Shown: positions 1-10,160, numbered from the stretch's first letter. The stretch is DNA of 39,213 bases from Prevotellaceae bacterium (GCA_031274595.1 JAISPX010000050.1:1-39213), one strand, 5' to 3'. The notes: generated from the sequence alone by a model not told the origin. Numbers and translations are program-made.

Positions 1-118
1 GCATTGGTTCTTTTTTTGTTTTTTCAATGCAAAATTAATCAAAAAGGGCTGACTCTATATATGTTGAATCAGCCCTGTTTTTTTACTCTTTTTTTAATGT
101 TTAGCGGACAGCAATAAT
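1..118 (-). mobile_element. End of an IS4-like insertion sequence truncated by the window edge; its transposase would start at or beyond position 1 and run leftward
   Basis: Positions 1-121 are a near-identical inverted copy of 6038-6157. Contains the terminal repeat TAGCGGACAGCAATAAT at 102-118. The equivalent of the transposase ATG lies at the window edge (reverse complement reads ...accaATGC). Confidence 0.6.
46..82. terminator. Hairpin with flanking A/T tracts inside the IS end (bidirectional terminator-like)
   Basis: aaaaaGGGCTGA-ctctatatatgttgaa-TCAGCCCtgttttttt, perfect 7-bp stem. Confidence 0.55.
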
Positions 119-325
119 TAATAACCATCTGTTAATAAAATCTCGCCTTTACAAGGCGAAACAGATGGAACATAATATTAGTACTTTGATGGTTGTTTGG
201 TATCATTTTTCATTTCATCAGATTACTTCTTCGCTATGTGCAATGACACTGAAAAACAAAATCTTAACAGCCTCTGAAACTCTGCTATAATTTATTAATT
301 TGCGGTGAAAGCCAATAACCTTATT

Positions 326-907
326 CTATACTATTCCCGTAAATCCCATAAATACCATAGCCAAAATTCCTGCAATAATAAGCGCAATAGGCATTCCTTT
401 GAATGCTGCAGGAACGTTTGCAATATTAAGTTGCTCACGAATTCCTGCAAATATTATCAATGCCAGCGCAAATCCTATGGCTGTTGATATTGCGTAAACC
501 AACGACAGCAATAAACTTTCTTTGTAAATATCGTGTTGTGTAACAAGAATAGCAACGCCAAGTACGGCGCAATTTGTAGTTATCAGCGGCAAAAATACGC
601 CAAGCGACTGATAAAGCGCAGGCGATACTTTTTTCAGAATAATTTCAACCATTTGAACCAATGCTGCAATCACAAGTATGAATGAAATTGTTTGCATAAA
701 TTGCATGTCAAGCGGAATTAGAATGTATTGCATCAACAAAAATGTTACCAGTGTGGCAATTGCAATTACAAAGGTTACCGAAATTCCCATTCCTATTGCA
801 GTATCAATTTTTTTCGATACGCCTAAAAAAGGACATATTCCTAAAATTTGAGATAACACTACATTATTGATAAATACTGCCGATATAAATATTATAATGT
901 ATGACAT
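326..907 (-). CDS. rnfA: Electron transport complex subunit RnfA/RsxA
   Basis: 193 aa, six-TM Rnf/Nqr family pattern ([31 protein letters not shown]); last gene of an rnf cluster. Confidence 0.93.
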   Translation of the reverse strand: MSYIIIFISAVFINNVVLSQILGICPFLGVSKKIDTAIGMGISVTFVIAIATLVTFLLMQYILIPLDMQFMQTISFILVIAALVQMVEIILKKVSPALYQSLGVFLPLITTNCAVLGVAILVTQHDIYKESLLLSLVYAISTAIGFALALIIFAGIREQLNIANVPAAFKGMPIALIIAGILAMVFMGFTGIV

Positions 908-912
908 AATTT

Positions 913-1506
913 TTAATTTTTAGTTGTTTTCAATTTGTTTACTATAACGATTAAAAAACCAAGCACAATAAATGCGCCGGGAGCAAGTACAAAAGCAAGT
1001 AATCCGTAATCTTCGGGATAAATCTGGAAGTTGAATATTTTTCCTGTTCCCAAAAATTCGCGAATTGACCCAAGTACGGTAAGCGCAAGCGTAAATCCTG
1101 CTCCCATACCAATGCCATCAAGTATAGATGAGAAAGTTGAGTTTTTGGATGCAAAGGCTTCTGCTCTGCCGAGTACAATGCAGTTTACAACTATCAACGG
1201 AATGAATAATCCTAAACTTTCGTAAAGCGGCGGCATATATGCCTGCATTATCATCTCAACAATAGTTACAAACGATGCTATAATAACAATAAATGCAGGT
1301 ATGCGTACTTTGTCAGGTATGAAATTTTTAAGCATGGATATTACCATATTGGAACATATAAGCACAAAAGTAGTTGCAATTCCCATTCCAAATCCGTTTA
1401 TTGCCGAAGATGTAGTTCCTAATGTAGGACACATTCCCAGCAGTAATACCAATACAGGATTTTCTTTTAGTATTCCGTTTGTTAATATGTTTATTTTTTT
1501 ACTCAT
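913..1506 (-). CDS. rnfE: Electron transport complex subunit RnfE/RsxE
   Basis: 197 aa; [20 protein letters not shown] and [14 protein letters not shown] motifs; rnf cluster position. Confidence 0.93.
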   Translation of the reverse strand: MSKKINILTNGILKENPVLVLLLGMCPTLGTTSSAINGFGMGIATTFVLICSNMVISMLKNFIPDKVRIPAFIVIIASFVTIVEMIMQAYMPPLYESLGLFIPLIVVNCIVLGRAEAFASKNSTFSSILDGIGMGAGFTLALTVLGSIREFLGTGKIFNFQIYPEDYGLLAFVLAPGAFIVLGFLIVIVNKLKTTKN

Positions 1507-1540
1507 TGATTTATCTCCTGATTATAAGTTATTAGTTTCA

Positions 1541-2155
1541 TTATTCTGGCGATTCTTGTGTTTGCAAGTCGCTTTCGTTTACTTTTAAATATACTTCGTA
1601 AGCGCGATTTAAAGCATCCATAAATGCTCGCGAACTGATTGTTGCCGCTGTGATTGCATCAATCTCGCCTCCATCTTTTTTGACTTTCATGTTGCTGTTC
1701 CACTTTCTGTTTACAACGTTTTGAGTTGGTTTTGATGTATCCGAAAACCATTCCTGCATTTTTGCTCCGAGTCCCGGTGTTTCGGCATGTTTCAGTACCG
1801 AATAATTTTTTATTACTCCATCAATATCAAATCCTACCATGATTTTAATTTCACCGCTGAATCCTTTTTTTGTATTTGTTTCAACAGCAATGCCGACTAA
1901 TTTTCCATCTTTCTTTGCCGGGAAAACCGTAAGTTTATCGCCTCCCGAAATTTCTATTTCAAATTTTTCATCTGTAGGATTATTATTAAAGTCGGGCGTA
2001 ACATCTTTTATTGCTTTTTCCTGTTTTTGTTTTTCTGCCTGAGATATTGGCTCTTTTGTCATTCCATATACAAGAGCGAGCAAGCCTGCTACAACAATGC
2101 TTATCAAAGCAAGTGAAAGTAGCATGTTTTTGAACGAAGATTTTAATTTTTCCAT
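1541..2155 (-). CDS. rnfG: Electron transport complex subunit RnfG (FMN-binding)
   Basis: 204 aa; N-terminal TM; ETPGLGAKMQ and DAITAATISSRA flavinylation-type motif. Confidence 0.92.
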   Translation of the reverse strand: MEKLKSSFKNMLLSLALISIVVAGLLALVYGMTKEPISQAEKQKQEKAIKDVTPDFNNNPTDEKFEIEISGGDKLTVFPAKKDGKLVGIAVETNTKKGFSGEIKIMVGFDIDGVIKNYSVLKHAETPGLGAKMQEWFSDTSKPTQNVVNRKWNSNMKVKKDGGEIDAITAATISSRAFMDALNRAYEVYLKVNESDLQTQESPE

Positions 2156-3147
2156 TATTTTATCTCCCCGAATAATTTAGGTTTCATATATTTATTGATA
2201 AGCGGAACCATTGCATTCATAAACAATATTGCAAACGACAAGCCTTCGGGATAACTTCCGAACGTTCGTATGGCAATAGTTATTAATCCTATACCTGTTC
2301 CGTAAACTATCATTCCTTTGTGCGTCATTGGCGAAGTAACATAATCGGTTGCCATATAAACTGCGCCGAGAATCATACCGCCTGTGAGCAAATGAAAAAC
2401 AGGGTCGATGAATTGGTTAGGATTTACCAAATGTAAAGTTCCCGAAAATACCGTAACCGTCAGAAATATTGTAATCGGAATATGCCATGTTATAACTTTG
2501 CGAACAAGCAGATAAGCAAATCCCAAAAGCAAAGCAATTGCCGATACTTCGCCAAGCGAACCGCCTATTTGTCCCCACAGCGAATCAAGATAAGTAAAAG
2601 TATAATCAGCCTGACTTTTTATTTGGTCAATTGTCAATCCGTTTTTCAATCCTTCTTTAATTATTGCAAGAGGCGTTGCTCCTGTTGTTGCATCGGCTGT
2701 TATCATATTTATTGGCAGAGGCCACGTTGTCATTTCTACGGGACGTGCAATTAATAAAAACACACGACCTACAAGCGCCGGATTAAACGGATTGTTTCCT
2801 AAACCGCCAAAAACCATTTTCCCTACGCCGATTGCAATGAGGCTGCCTACAACGACTAACCATAAAGGAAAATTTGATGGTAAATTAAACGCCAGAATCA
2901 AACCTGTAACTATTGCGGAATAATCGTTTACGGTGGGCGTGGTTTTCAAAAGAAATTTTTGAATAAGATATTCAAACACAACACACGAAATTACGGCTAC
3001 ACAAACAACTGTCATTGCTCCCAATCCGAAAAAATAAAATGACACACATAGCGCAGGAAGCAAAGCAATAATCACATCGCGCATCAAACGTTTTGTGCTG
3101 AATTCGCCGTGAATATGTGGCGAGGGTGATATTATTAATTTATTCAT
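2155..3147 (-). CDS. rnfD: Electron transport complex subunit RnfD
   Basis: 330 aa; SPHIHGEFSTKRLMRDVIIALLPA, GGLGNNPFNPALVGR, TTGATPL motifs. Confidence 0.94.
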   Translation of the reverse strand: MNKLIISPSPHIHGEFSTKRLMRDVIIALLPALCVSFYFFGLGAMTVVCVAVISCVVFEYLIQKFLLKTTPTVNDYSAIVTGLILAFNLPSNFPLWLVVVGSLIAIGVGKMVFGGLGNNPFNPALVGRVFLLIARPVEMTTWPLPINMITADATTGATPLAIIKEGLKNGLTIDQIKSQADYTFTYLDSLWGQIGGSLGEVSAIALLLGFAYLLVRKVITWHIPITIFLTVTVFSGTLHLVNPNQFIDPVFHLLTGGMILGAVYMATDYVTSPMTHKGMIVYGTGIGLITIAIRTFGSYPEGLSFAILFMNAMVPLINKYMKPKLFGEIK

Positions 3148-3178
3148 ATTAGATTAATATTTTATTTTCAAAATTATC

Positions 3179-4507
3179 TTACTTTTGTTTTACAATAAGT
3201 TTCATTGCTCTTGTTTTCCCAAGTCTTATATAATCTACAAGCGGTAAATTTGCGGGACAGGTGTACAGGCAACATCCACATTCGATGCAAGCGTGTACGG
3301 AATTTTCTTTTAAATCTTCGAGCATATTGCGCTCGGCAAGTTTATACAACAAAAACGGCAGAAGTCCTATCGGACAAGCGGCAACACATTTCGAGCAGCG
3401 GATACAGTTAGATTTTGTTCCGCGTTTTGATTCTTCTTTTGTGATGAATAAAACGGCTCCCGAACCTTTCAATGTTGGAGCGTTCAGATTATTTATTGCG
3501 CGTCCCATCATTGGACCTCCGCTTATTACTTTTCCCGTATTTTCGGGCATTCCGCCTATGGCATTAATCAATTGCGTCAGTGGCGTGCCTACACGGACAA
3601 TAAAATTTTTCTGAACATTCAGATTTTTTCCCGTTATTGTTACGCTGTTTTCAAAAAGAGGTTTGTTTTTTTGTACTGCTTCGTAAACGGCAAGAGTTGT
3701 ACAAATATTTGAAACTATGCAACCTGTTTCTATGGGCAAGGCTCTGTCGGGAACTTCAAGTCCTGTAATTGATTTTATCAACTGTTTTTCGCCTCCTTGC
3801 GGATATTTCGGTTTAAGCGAAACTATTTCAATTCCGCTATAATTTGCGGCTAATTTTTTAAGATTATCAATAGCATCTTGCTTGTTTGTTTCTATGCCTA
3901 TGTACGCTTTGTCAACGTTTACCACTTTTTTAAGTAATTGCACGCCAATCAGCAGTTCTTCTCCTTTTTCGAGCATCACACGATGGTCGGATGTAAGATA
4001 AGGTTCACATTCGGCGCCGTTTATGATTATTGCTTTTGCTGTTTTCCCTTTTGGAATTGACAGTTTCACATGAGTCGGAAAAGTTGCTCCTCCCAAGCCT
4101 ACAAGTCCTGCTTCGGTAATTTTTGCCAATATTTCTTCTGATGTTTTTGATAAATCGCGATTTATTTCAGGACTGCGGTCAATATTTTCGTCCCATTCGT
4201 CGCCTTCAACTTGAATACAAATTGCAGGTTTTTTAATTCCCTGATAATCGGCAACATTCTCAATTCCCAACACAGTCCCCGATACCGAAGAATGTACGTT
4301 TGCCGAAACAAATCCGTTTGCTTTTGCTATAAGTTGACCGACTTTTACCTTATCTCCTTTGGCTACAATACATTCTGCCGGAGCGCCTATGTGCTGAGAA
4401 ATAAAAATTTGAATAATTCCTTCGGGTACTAATTGCTCTAATGCTGCGTTTCGCGATATTTTATTTTCGGGAGGATGAACTCCTCCTTTTTTGAATGTTT
4501 TTATCAT
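3179..4507 (-). CDS. rnfC: Electron transport complex subunit RnfC
   Basis: 442 aa; GGVHPPENK N-terminus, GLGGATFPTHVKL, two C-terminal 4Fe-4S motifs. Confidence 0.95.
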   Translation of the reverse strand: MIKTFKKGGVHPPENKISRNAALEQLVPEGIIQIFISQHIGAPAECIVAKGDKVKVGQLIAKANGFVSANVHSSVSGTVLGIENVADYQGIKKPAICIQVEGDEWDENIDRSPEINRDLSKTSEEILAKITEAGLVGLGGATFPTHVKLSIPKGKTAKAIIINGAECEPYLTSDHRVMLEKGEELLIGVQLLKKVVNVDKAYIGIETNKQDAIDNLKKLAANYSGIEIVSLKPKYPQGGEKQLIKSITGLEVPDRALPIETGCIVSNICTTLAVYEAVQKNKPLFENSVTITGKNLNVQKNFIVRVGTPLTQLINAIGGMPENTGKVISGGPMMGRAINNLNAPTLKGSGAVLFITKEESKRGTKSNCIRCSKCVAACPIGLLPFLLYKLAERNMLEDLKENSVHACIECGCCLYTCPANLPLVDYIRLGKTRAMKLIVKQK

Positions 4508-4541
4508 AATTTTTTTCTTTATATTTTTATAAAAACAACTC

Positions 4542-5429
4542 TTAATTTGTTACGGTTTCTGTATTTACAACATTTGCCTTAGGTTCTTGCGGCTCAACTT
4601 TAGGCTTACGTGGCGGAAAGTTTAACTCTACTATGCTTCCTGTCGGGCAAACTTCAACACATTTACGACACAAACGACATTTGTTTGGGTCGATATATGC
4701 CAAAAAGTTTTCTATTTCTATTGATTCAAATGCGCATGCTTTGCGACAGGCGGCGCAACCTATACAGGCTGTTTTGCATACTTTTCGCGCAACGGCGCCT
4801 TTATCTTTGTTGATGCACGAAACATAAATTCTGCGGCTCTTTGGTCCTTTTTTGCGTAATTCAATAATTAATTTGGGACAGGATTTAACGCATGCGCCGC
4901 AAGCCGTACATTTATCTTCGTCAACTTCGGGAAGCAGTGTTTCGCTGTTGATACGTATTGCTCCAAAATTACAAACCGAAACGCAATCTCCTTTGCCAAG
5001 ACATCCATACGAGCAATCGGTATCGCCCGAATAGGTTGCCGCCATTACCGCACATGAAGCGGCTCCGTCAAATTCGTTCACGCGCGGACGATTTTCGCAT
5101 GACCCTAAACAGCGAACAACTGCTATTTCGCTGTCTTTTGTTTCGACAAGTTTGTCAAGATATTCGGCTATTTTGGTCATTGTTGTATTTCCGCCCACAG
5201 GACAAAACATTGCCGAAATATCGTCGGCTTTTACAAGGGCTTCGGCAAATGCTCTGCAGCCCGTGTATCCGCAACCGCCACAATTTGCGCCGGGCAATAT
5301 ACTTTCGGTTTCTCCTATGCGTTCATCTTCAACTACTTTAAATTTTTGCGCGACTATGTACAATATTACAGCCAACGTAGCGGCAAGTAAGCCCAGCATA
5401 ATCACTGTTGTTAAAATTGTAGAATCCAT
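4542..5429 (-). CDS. rnfB: Electron transport complex subunit RnfB (Fe-S protein)
   Basis: 295 aa; N-terminal TM, LPGANCGGCGYTGCRAFAEAL, several 4Fe-4S motifs. Confidence 0.95.
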   Translation of the reverse strand: MDSTILTTVIMLGLLAATLAVILYIVAQKFKVVEDERIGETESILPGANCGGCGYTGCRAFAEALVKADDISAMFCPVGGNTTMTKIAEYLDKLVETKDSEIAVVRCLGSCENRPRVNEFDGAASCAVMAATYSGDTDCSYGCLGKGDCVSVCNFGAIRINSETLLPEVDEDKCTACGACVKSCPKLIIELRKKGPKSRRIYVSCINKDKGAVARKVCKTACIGCAACRKACAFESIEIENFLAYIDPNKCRLCRKCVEVCPTGSIVELNFPPRKPKVEPQEPKANVVNTETVTN

Positions 5430-5432
5430 CTG

Positions 5433-5858
5433 TTATTCAATTAATTTGTTTTCTATACGAAAATTTATTTTTGTTTTTATTTTATAATCAAAAAAATGTA
5501 AAATAATGTAATACGCAGATACAACGGCAATTGCCACAAGCGCTGATATTCCATCGTTAATGTTAAATATTTCGGTACAAATAATTATTGTCAGCATCAG
5601 CAAAAGCAACGGAACAACAAATGCCAGCACAATAGCATACATGCTGTACGAGCGTTCAGATATTACGTTGACCGTATCTCCGATTTTCAAACTATAATTG
5701 TCATTATTGCATTTTATTTGCTGAGTTTGCGTATCCAGCGTCATGCATGCCGATTTCGATTCGCACGTGGCACATGCCGACAGACGCTCAATGTCAACAA
5801 TAATATCATTGCCGACAATCTGCGAAACAATACCTGTATGTTTTATCAATTTTGACAC
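5433..5858 (-). CDS. SoxR-reducing system RseC family protein
   Basis: 141 aa; N-terminal Cys-rich segment (CATCESKSACM), two TM helices; first gene of the rnf cluster. Confidence 0.85.
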   Translation of the reverse strand: MSKLIKHTGIVSQIVGNDIIVDIERLSACATCESKSACMTLDTQTQQIKCNNDNYSLKIGDTVNVISERSYSMYAIVLAFVVPLLLLMLTIIICTEIFNINDGISALVAIAVVSAYYIILHFFDYKIKTKINFRIENKLIE

Positions 5859-5904
5859 TGTATTTGTATGAAATCAATTAACTGTATGTCATTGTAAGAC
5901 GGCG

Positions 5905-5912
5905 CAAAGGTA
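5905..5912 (-). promoter_or_regulatory. Bacteroidetes -7 box (TACCTTTG) upstream of the RseC-Rnf operon
   Basis: CAAAGGTA on + = TACCTTTG on -, matches TAnnTTTG; no clear -33 TTG. Confidence 0.4.
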
Positions 5913-6037
5913 AGAATATTGGATTATATATAATAATTTATTTTAAATATTTAATAAACAAAGTTAATAAAATGCAGATATTATGACAAATATGCTAAAC
6001 TCATAAAAAGCGAAAAATTGAAAATGAGATATTCGTA

Positions 6038-6349
6038 ATTATTGCTGTCCGCTAAACATTAAAAAAAAAGTAAAAAAATCAGGGCAGATTCAACATATAT
6101 AGAGTCAGCCTTTTTTGGTTAATTCTGCATTGAAAAAACAAAAAAATGAAACAATGCACAAAAGTACAAATTTTAGCGGACAGCCGCTCCAATAAAGAGC
6201 AAAAAGAATGGGAAAAGCTGCTTTATGTGTTAGATTCAACAACAATTTCGCTGTTCGACAATATTCTTTAAAGGCGTTGGACGACACTCCAAAAATAACT
6301 TTGATTTTTCGATTGAAGATTTGCAGGAGATATAGCGGACAGCAATAAT
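6038..6349 (+). mobile_element. Internally deleted, degenerate IS4-like element with 17-bp terminal inverted repeats
   Basis: ATTATTGCTGTCCGCTA (6038-6054) and TAGCGGACAGCAATAAT (6333-6349) are exact inverted repeats. The interior encodes fragments MHKSTNFSGQPL and WEKLLYVLDSTTISLFDNIL (IS4-type transposase N-terminus and catalytic-Asp region) with stops and deletions. Confidence 0.7.
6154..6335 (+). pseudogene. IS4-family transposase remnant (N-terminal, DSTTISLF and C-terminal pieces)
   Basis: Reading by eye: ATG CAC AAA AGT ACA AAT TTT AGC GGA CAG CCG CTC; then GTG TTA GAT TCA ACA ACA ATT TCG CTG TTC; ends ...GAT TTG CAG GAG ATA TAG overlapping the right TIR. Confidence 0.6.
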
Positions 6350-6431
6350 AAAATACGAACATTGTGCTGTCTGCAAAATTAATTTTGCTGCGAATTTGAC
6401 TTACTCGTTAGGAGCGACTAACTAAAACAAA

Positions 6432-6462
6432 AAAAGACGCAACAATATTGCAGCGTCTTTTC
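6432..6462. terminator. Probable intrinsic terminator 3' of the skp operon
   Basis: aaaaaaaGACGC-aacaatattgca-GCGTCtttt just past the stop codon of the minus-strand OmpH gene. Confidence 0.6.
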
Positions 6463-6485
6463 AATTTTATTTTATGGATTTGAAT

Positions 6486-6998
6486 TTAATTTATTCCCAA
6501 TTCTTTTTTTACGGCAGGTAAAAGGTTTGTGCTTTGCGTATCATCAACATAATGAACTGCGGAAGATTCAAACACATAAATATAGCCGCCGGCTTTGGCT
6601 ACTTTGTTTATTGCATCGCTTGCTTTTTTCAGTACAGGCATAAACAATTCTTCTTCTTTCTTGCCATACGATTCCTGAATCGATGTTCGTTGTTCCTCAA
6701 GACGCCTTTGTATGCTTATAAGTTCTTGAGTTTTCACTTCTTTCTTTTCATCTGTCCACGTTTCTTGATTTTTTTGAAAATCATCAAGTCTTTTATTGTA
6801 TTCAACCTGAACTTCTTCAAACGACGATTGAAGTTCTTTTCCGTAGGCTTCTAATTTTTCGCCTGATGTTTTAAATTCGGGCATTGATTGAATAAGTTCG
6901 GTGCGATTTATATGCGCAAATTTTTGTTGTGCAAATATATTGCCGCTTACAAGCATTGCAAAAGCAATGACAAATACTGGTTTTAGTAGATTTTTCAT
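6486..6998 (-). CDS. OmpH/Skp family periplasmic chaperone
   Basis: 170 aa; signal peptide, coiled-coil; paralogue adjacent; next to BamA. Confidence 0.88.
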   Translation of the reverse strand: MKNLLKPVFVIAFAMLVSGNIFAQQKFAHINRTELIQSMPEFKTSGEKLEAYGKELQSSFEEVQVEYNKRLDDFQKNQETWTDEKKEVKTQELISIQRRLEEQRTSIQESYGKKEEELFMPVLKKASDAINKVAKAGGYIYVFESSAVHYVDDTQSTNLLPAVKKELGIN

Positions 6999-7048
6999 AC
7001 TATTTTTATTTTTTATTTTTTATTTAAGAAGACAAAAGTAATAAAAAT

Positions 7049-7564
7049 TTATTGTTTATACCCTAATTTTTCAAGAATTTTATCACTGACGTCATAACGT
7101 GAATTTACATAAATCATTGATGCATTGTTAGACAAATCAAAAATTGTTGCATATCCGCCATCGTCTGCAAAGTTTTTTATTGCATTAAAAATACGTTCTT
7201 GAATTGGTTTCATCAGTTCTTCGCGTTTTTTTGTCAACTCGCCTTCGGGCGCAAAATATTTTTGCTGTAAGGCTTTCACTGCTCTTTCTTTTGCAATAAT
7301 TTCGTCTTCGCGTTTTTTCTTCATTGCATCTGTAAGCAACGCTTTTTCGGCTTGATACGATTTATACATTTCGTCTATATTTCTATAGCCATCTTCAACT
7401 TCTTTCTGATATTGAGCCGAAAGTTTTTCTATTTGCTCCTGTGCCGATTTATAGTTTGGAATCTTTCCTAAAATATATTCTGTATCAACACATGCATACT
7501 TCTGTGCAAATGCCAATGATGATAACATCATCAATCCTACCGATATTAAAATAATTTTTTTCAT
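7049..7564 (-). CDS. OmpH/Skp family periplasmic chaperone
   Basis: 171 aa; signal peptide, KYACVDTEYILGKIPNYKSAQEQI typical OmpH start. Confidence 0.9.
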   Translation of the reverse strand: MKKIILISVGLMMLSSLAFAQKYACVDTEYILGKIPNYKSAQEQIEKLSAQYQKEVEDGYRNIDEMYKSYQAEKALLTDAMKKKREDEIIAKERAVKALQQKYFAPEGELTKKREELMKPIQERIFNAIKNFADDGGYATIFDLSNNASMIYVNSRYDVSDKILEKLGYKQ

Positions 7565-7618
7565 AATCTGTATATTTTTTAAATTATATTATATTTTGTT
7601 TTGTGTATATTTTTATCA

Positions 7619-10135
7619 TTAATCAATTATCGTGCCAATTGAGAAATGGAATTTTCCGCCGCCTGCATTGGGATAATCTTTCACTTTGTCTAATCCGTAG
7701 CCCCAGTCTATGCCGAGAATACCTACAATAGGCAGATACAACCGCAATCCTATGCCGACTGAACGTTTAAGCGAAAATGGATTGAAATCGCGAATTTCAT
7801 ACCACGAATTGCCTGCTTCAAAAAATGCAAGCGCATAAATACTTGAACTTGGTTCGAGTATTATAGGATAACGCATTTCCAATGTAAATTTGGAATAAAT
7901 ATTTGCAGTATTTACGCCATTTATATAAGGCGACAGTGAATTGTTTTCGTATCCGCGCAAGCCAACAACTTCTTGTCCGTAACGCGTATATCCGCTCATG
8001 CCGTCGCCGCCGAGAATATATCCTTCAAACGGAGAATATCCCCAGTCTTTATTATAATATCCCAAAACGCCGAATTTTGTTTTTGTGTGCAAAACCAGTT
8101 TTCTGTCGGCTGACAATGCAGTATATGTTGCAAATCTGAATGTCCATTTATGATATTCAATCCATTTATAGCGTTCGGCATCAGATATTGATGTTCCGCG
8201 ATATTTTTCTTTGTTGAATAGAGAATAAGGAGCAGTAAACTGCAAACCTATTGAAAATTCCGAACCTTGTCGGGGATAAAACTGCTGGTCGATTGATACG
8301 CGCGACAATGTAAGCCCGAAACTTAAATTGTTTGATGCTCCGTCTGAGAATGTGAAGTAACTTGACCAATCGTGCAAAGTATATCGTTGATACGACAATT
8401 CTCCGCGCAGCATAAAGTTATTATCGGGCCATTTCAATCGTTTTCCCAAGCCTACGGAAACGCCGAGAACGCTCATCCACTGGTCGGAATCGCCAAACCA
8501 ATATGATGCGTTAGATTCGTGGGCAAAATATGTGGAAAATGAAAATGTATTTGGTTTCTTTTTGCCAAACCAAGGATCCAGAAAACTTAAACTGAATGTG
8601 TTATAATATGTGCCGTTTGATTGCCCGCGAATTGAGAGCGTTTGTCCTTCGCCTGATGGCACGGGTCGCCACGCGCTTTTTTTGAATATGCGCGACATTG
8701 CAAAATTATTGAATGTTACGCCGATTGAACCGACAAACATTCCGCTTCCCCAGCCTCCTGACAGTTCGAGTTGGTCGTTAGAAACTTCTTCAAGATTATA
8801 TGCAAGGTCAACGGTAGAATTTGCTCTATCGGGTACGAAACTCACGCCATCGGGTTTGCTGAACGCTTCGGGATTGAAATATCCCGATGTTGCCAAACGG
8901 CGTATTGATTCCATTATTGCTGTTTTGCTGTAAAGTTCTCCGGGTTTTGTGTAAAGTTCGCGCCGCACAACTTCTTCATTTGTTTTGTTGTTTCCATTGA
9001 TGGTTATTCTGTTAAACCGAGCCTGTTCGCCTTCGAGTATTCGCATTTCCAAATCTATAGAATCGCCGTCTATATTCACTTCTACAGGGTCGAGATAAAA
9101 AAACATATAACCCATATCGTTGTATTGAGTTGATACCGAAAAATCATCTTCAAACAACATTTTGCTTAATGTCGATTTGTCATATACATCTCCTTTTTTG
9201 AGTCCGAGCGTTGCATTGAGATGTTCTTCGGGCAATATGGAGTTTCCCACCCATGTTACGCTGCGGATAAAATATTGTTTTCCTTCTTCGATATTTATAT
9301 CCACCGATATAAATTTACTGTCGAGAGCGTACATTGTGTCGGAAACGATTTTTGCATCGCGATAACCTTTTTTATTGTAATATGTGATGATATTATCCAA
9401 ATCTTCGTCATATTTTTCCTGAATATATTTACCTGAACGAAAAAGACTTTTACGCTTTGTTTTTTTCATTGCTTTGCGCAATTTTTTATCGGATATGTCG
9501 GAGTTTCCGTTAAAGTTTAAGGTTTTGATTTTCACTTTGGGATTTTTATTTATTACAAAAGTTAATGTTGATGCATTTTTCAAAGTAGTATCAGCGCGTT
9601 GTATTGCCGTAACTTCGGTATTTAAAAATCCTTTGTCGGCAAAATATCTTTTTATCAAGCGTTTTGAATTTTCCAGCATAAAGTCCGAAACTTCGGAGCC
9701 TCTGCGCAGATTAAGTTTTTCACTCAAATCGGTTTTATTGCTTTTGCTTATTTTTGTACCCGAAGCGCCTGCAAATTCCCACTTTGCCAAACGCGGATTT
9801 TCCTGAAGATTTATATCCAACCAGATTTTGTCGTCTTCTATTTTTGTGTATCGCAGCGCCACTTTGGAGAAGTAACGATTCAGCCATAATTTTTTCACCA
9901 GAAACGACAAATCTTCGCTTGGCACTGTAATTGTATCGCCAACGGCAAATCCTGAAACGGAAAGAATTTGACTTGGGTCAAGAAATTGCAAGCCTGAAAC
10001 TGTCAATTCCTGTATCACATATTGTTTTGGATTAGTGTAACTCGCTTCTATTGATTTTACATCTCCTTGTCCAAGCAAAATATTGCTTGTGAAAAACAGA
10101 ATAGCGAGTAATTTTAGTTTTAATAATTTTTCCAT
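7619..10135 (-). CDS. bamA: Outer membrane protein assembly factor BamA
   Basis: POTRA repeats plus C-terminal Omp85 barrel; start re-assigned to MEKLLKLKLLAILFF (10135) because it gives a signal peptide; ORF track starts at 10237. Confidence 0.93.
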   Translation of the reverse strand: MEKLLKLKLLAILFFTSNILLGQGDVKSIEASYTNPKQYVIQELTVSGLQFLDPSQILSVSGFAVGDTITVPSEDLSFLVKKLWLNRYFSKVALRYTKIEDDKIWLDINLQENPRLAKWEFAGASGTKISKSNKTDLSEKLNLRRGSEVSDFMLENSKRLIKRYFADKGFLNTEVTAIQRADTTLKNASTLTFVINKNPKVKIKTLNFNGNSDISDKKLRKAMKKTKRKSLFRSGKYIQEKYDEDLDNIITYYNKKGYRDAKIVSDTMYALDSKFISVDINIEEGKQYFIRSVTWVGNSILPEEHLNATLGLKKGDVYDKSTLSKMLFEDDFSVSTQYNDMGYMFFYLDPVEVNIDGDSIDLEMRILEGEQARFNRITINGNNKTNEEVVRRELYTKPGELYSKTAIMESIRRLATSGYFNPEAFSKPDGVSFVPDRANSTVDLAYNLEEVSNDQLELSGGWGSGMFVGSIGVTFNNFAMSRIFKKSAWRPVPSGEGQTLSIRGQSNGTYYNTFSLSFLDPWFGKKKPNTFSFSTYFAHESNASYWFGDSDQWMSVLGVSVGLGKRLKWPDNNFMLRGELSYQRYTLHDWSSYFTFSDGASNNLSFGLTLSRVSIDQQFYPRQGSEFSIGLQFTAPYSLFNKEKYRGTSISDAERYKWIEYHKWTFRFATYTALSADRKLVLHTKTKFGVLGYYNKDWGYSPFEGYILGGDGMSGYTRYGQEVVGLRGYENNSLSPYINGVNTANIYSKFTLEMRYPIILEPSSSIYALAFFEAGNSWYEIRDFNPFSLKRSVGIGLRLYLPIVGILGIDWGYGLDKVKDYPNAGGGKFHFSIGTIID

Positions 10136-10160
10136 TTTTATTAATATATATTTCTGTATT

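Noticed and set aside
951-1178. Shadow ORFs on alternate frames or strands of core genes (e.g. 951-1178, 5152-5487, 25212-25640, 35628-36071)
   Set aside because: Fully overlapped by confidently identified genes (rnfE, rnfB, comM/yifB-type, ClC).
326-5858. Na+-translocating NADH:quinone reductase (Nqr) operon
   Set aside because: Gene set includes RnfB with Fe-S motifs and RnfC with two ferredoxin motifs, and lacks NqrF/NqrA features, so Rnf.
6105-6362. 85-aa minus-strand ORF
   Set aside because: Antisense to the IS4-like remnant; no independent support.
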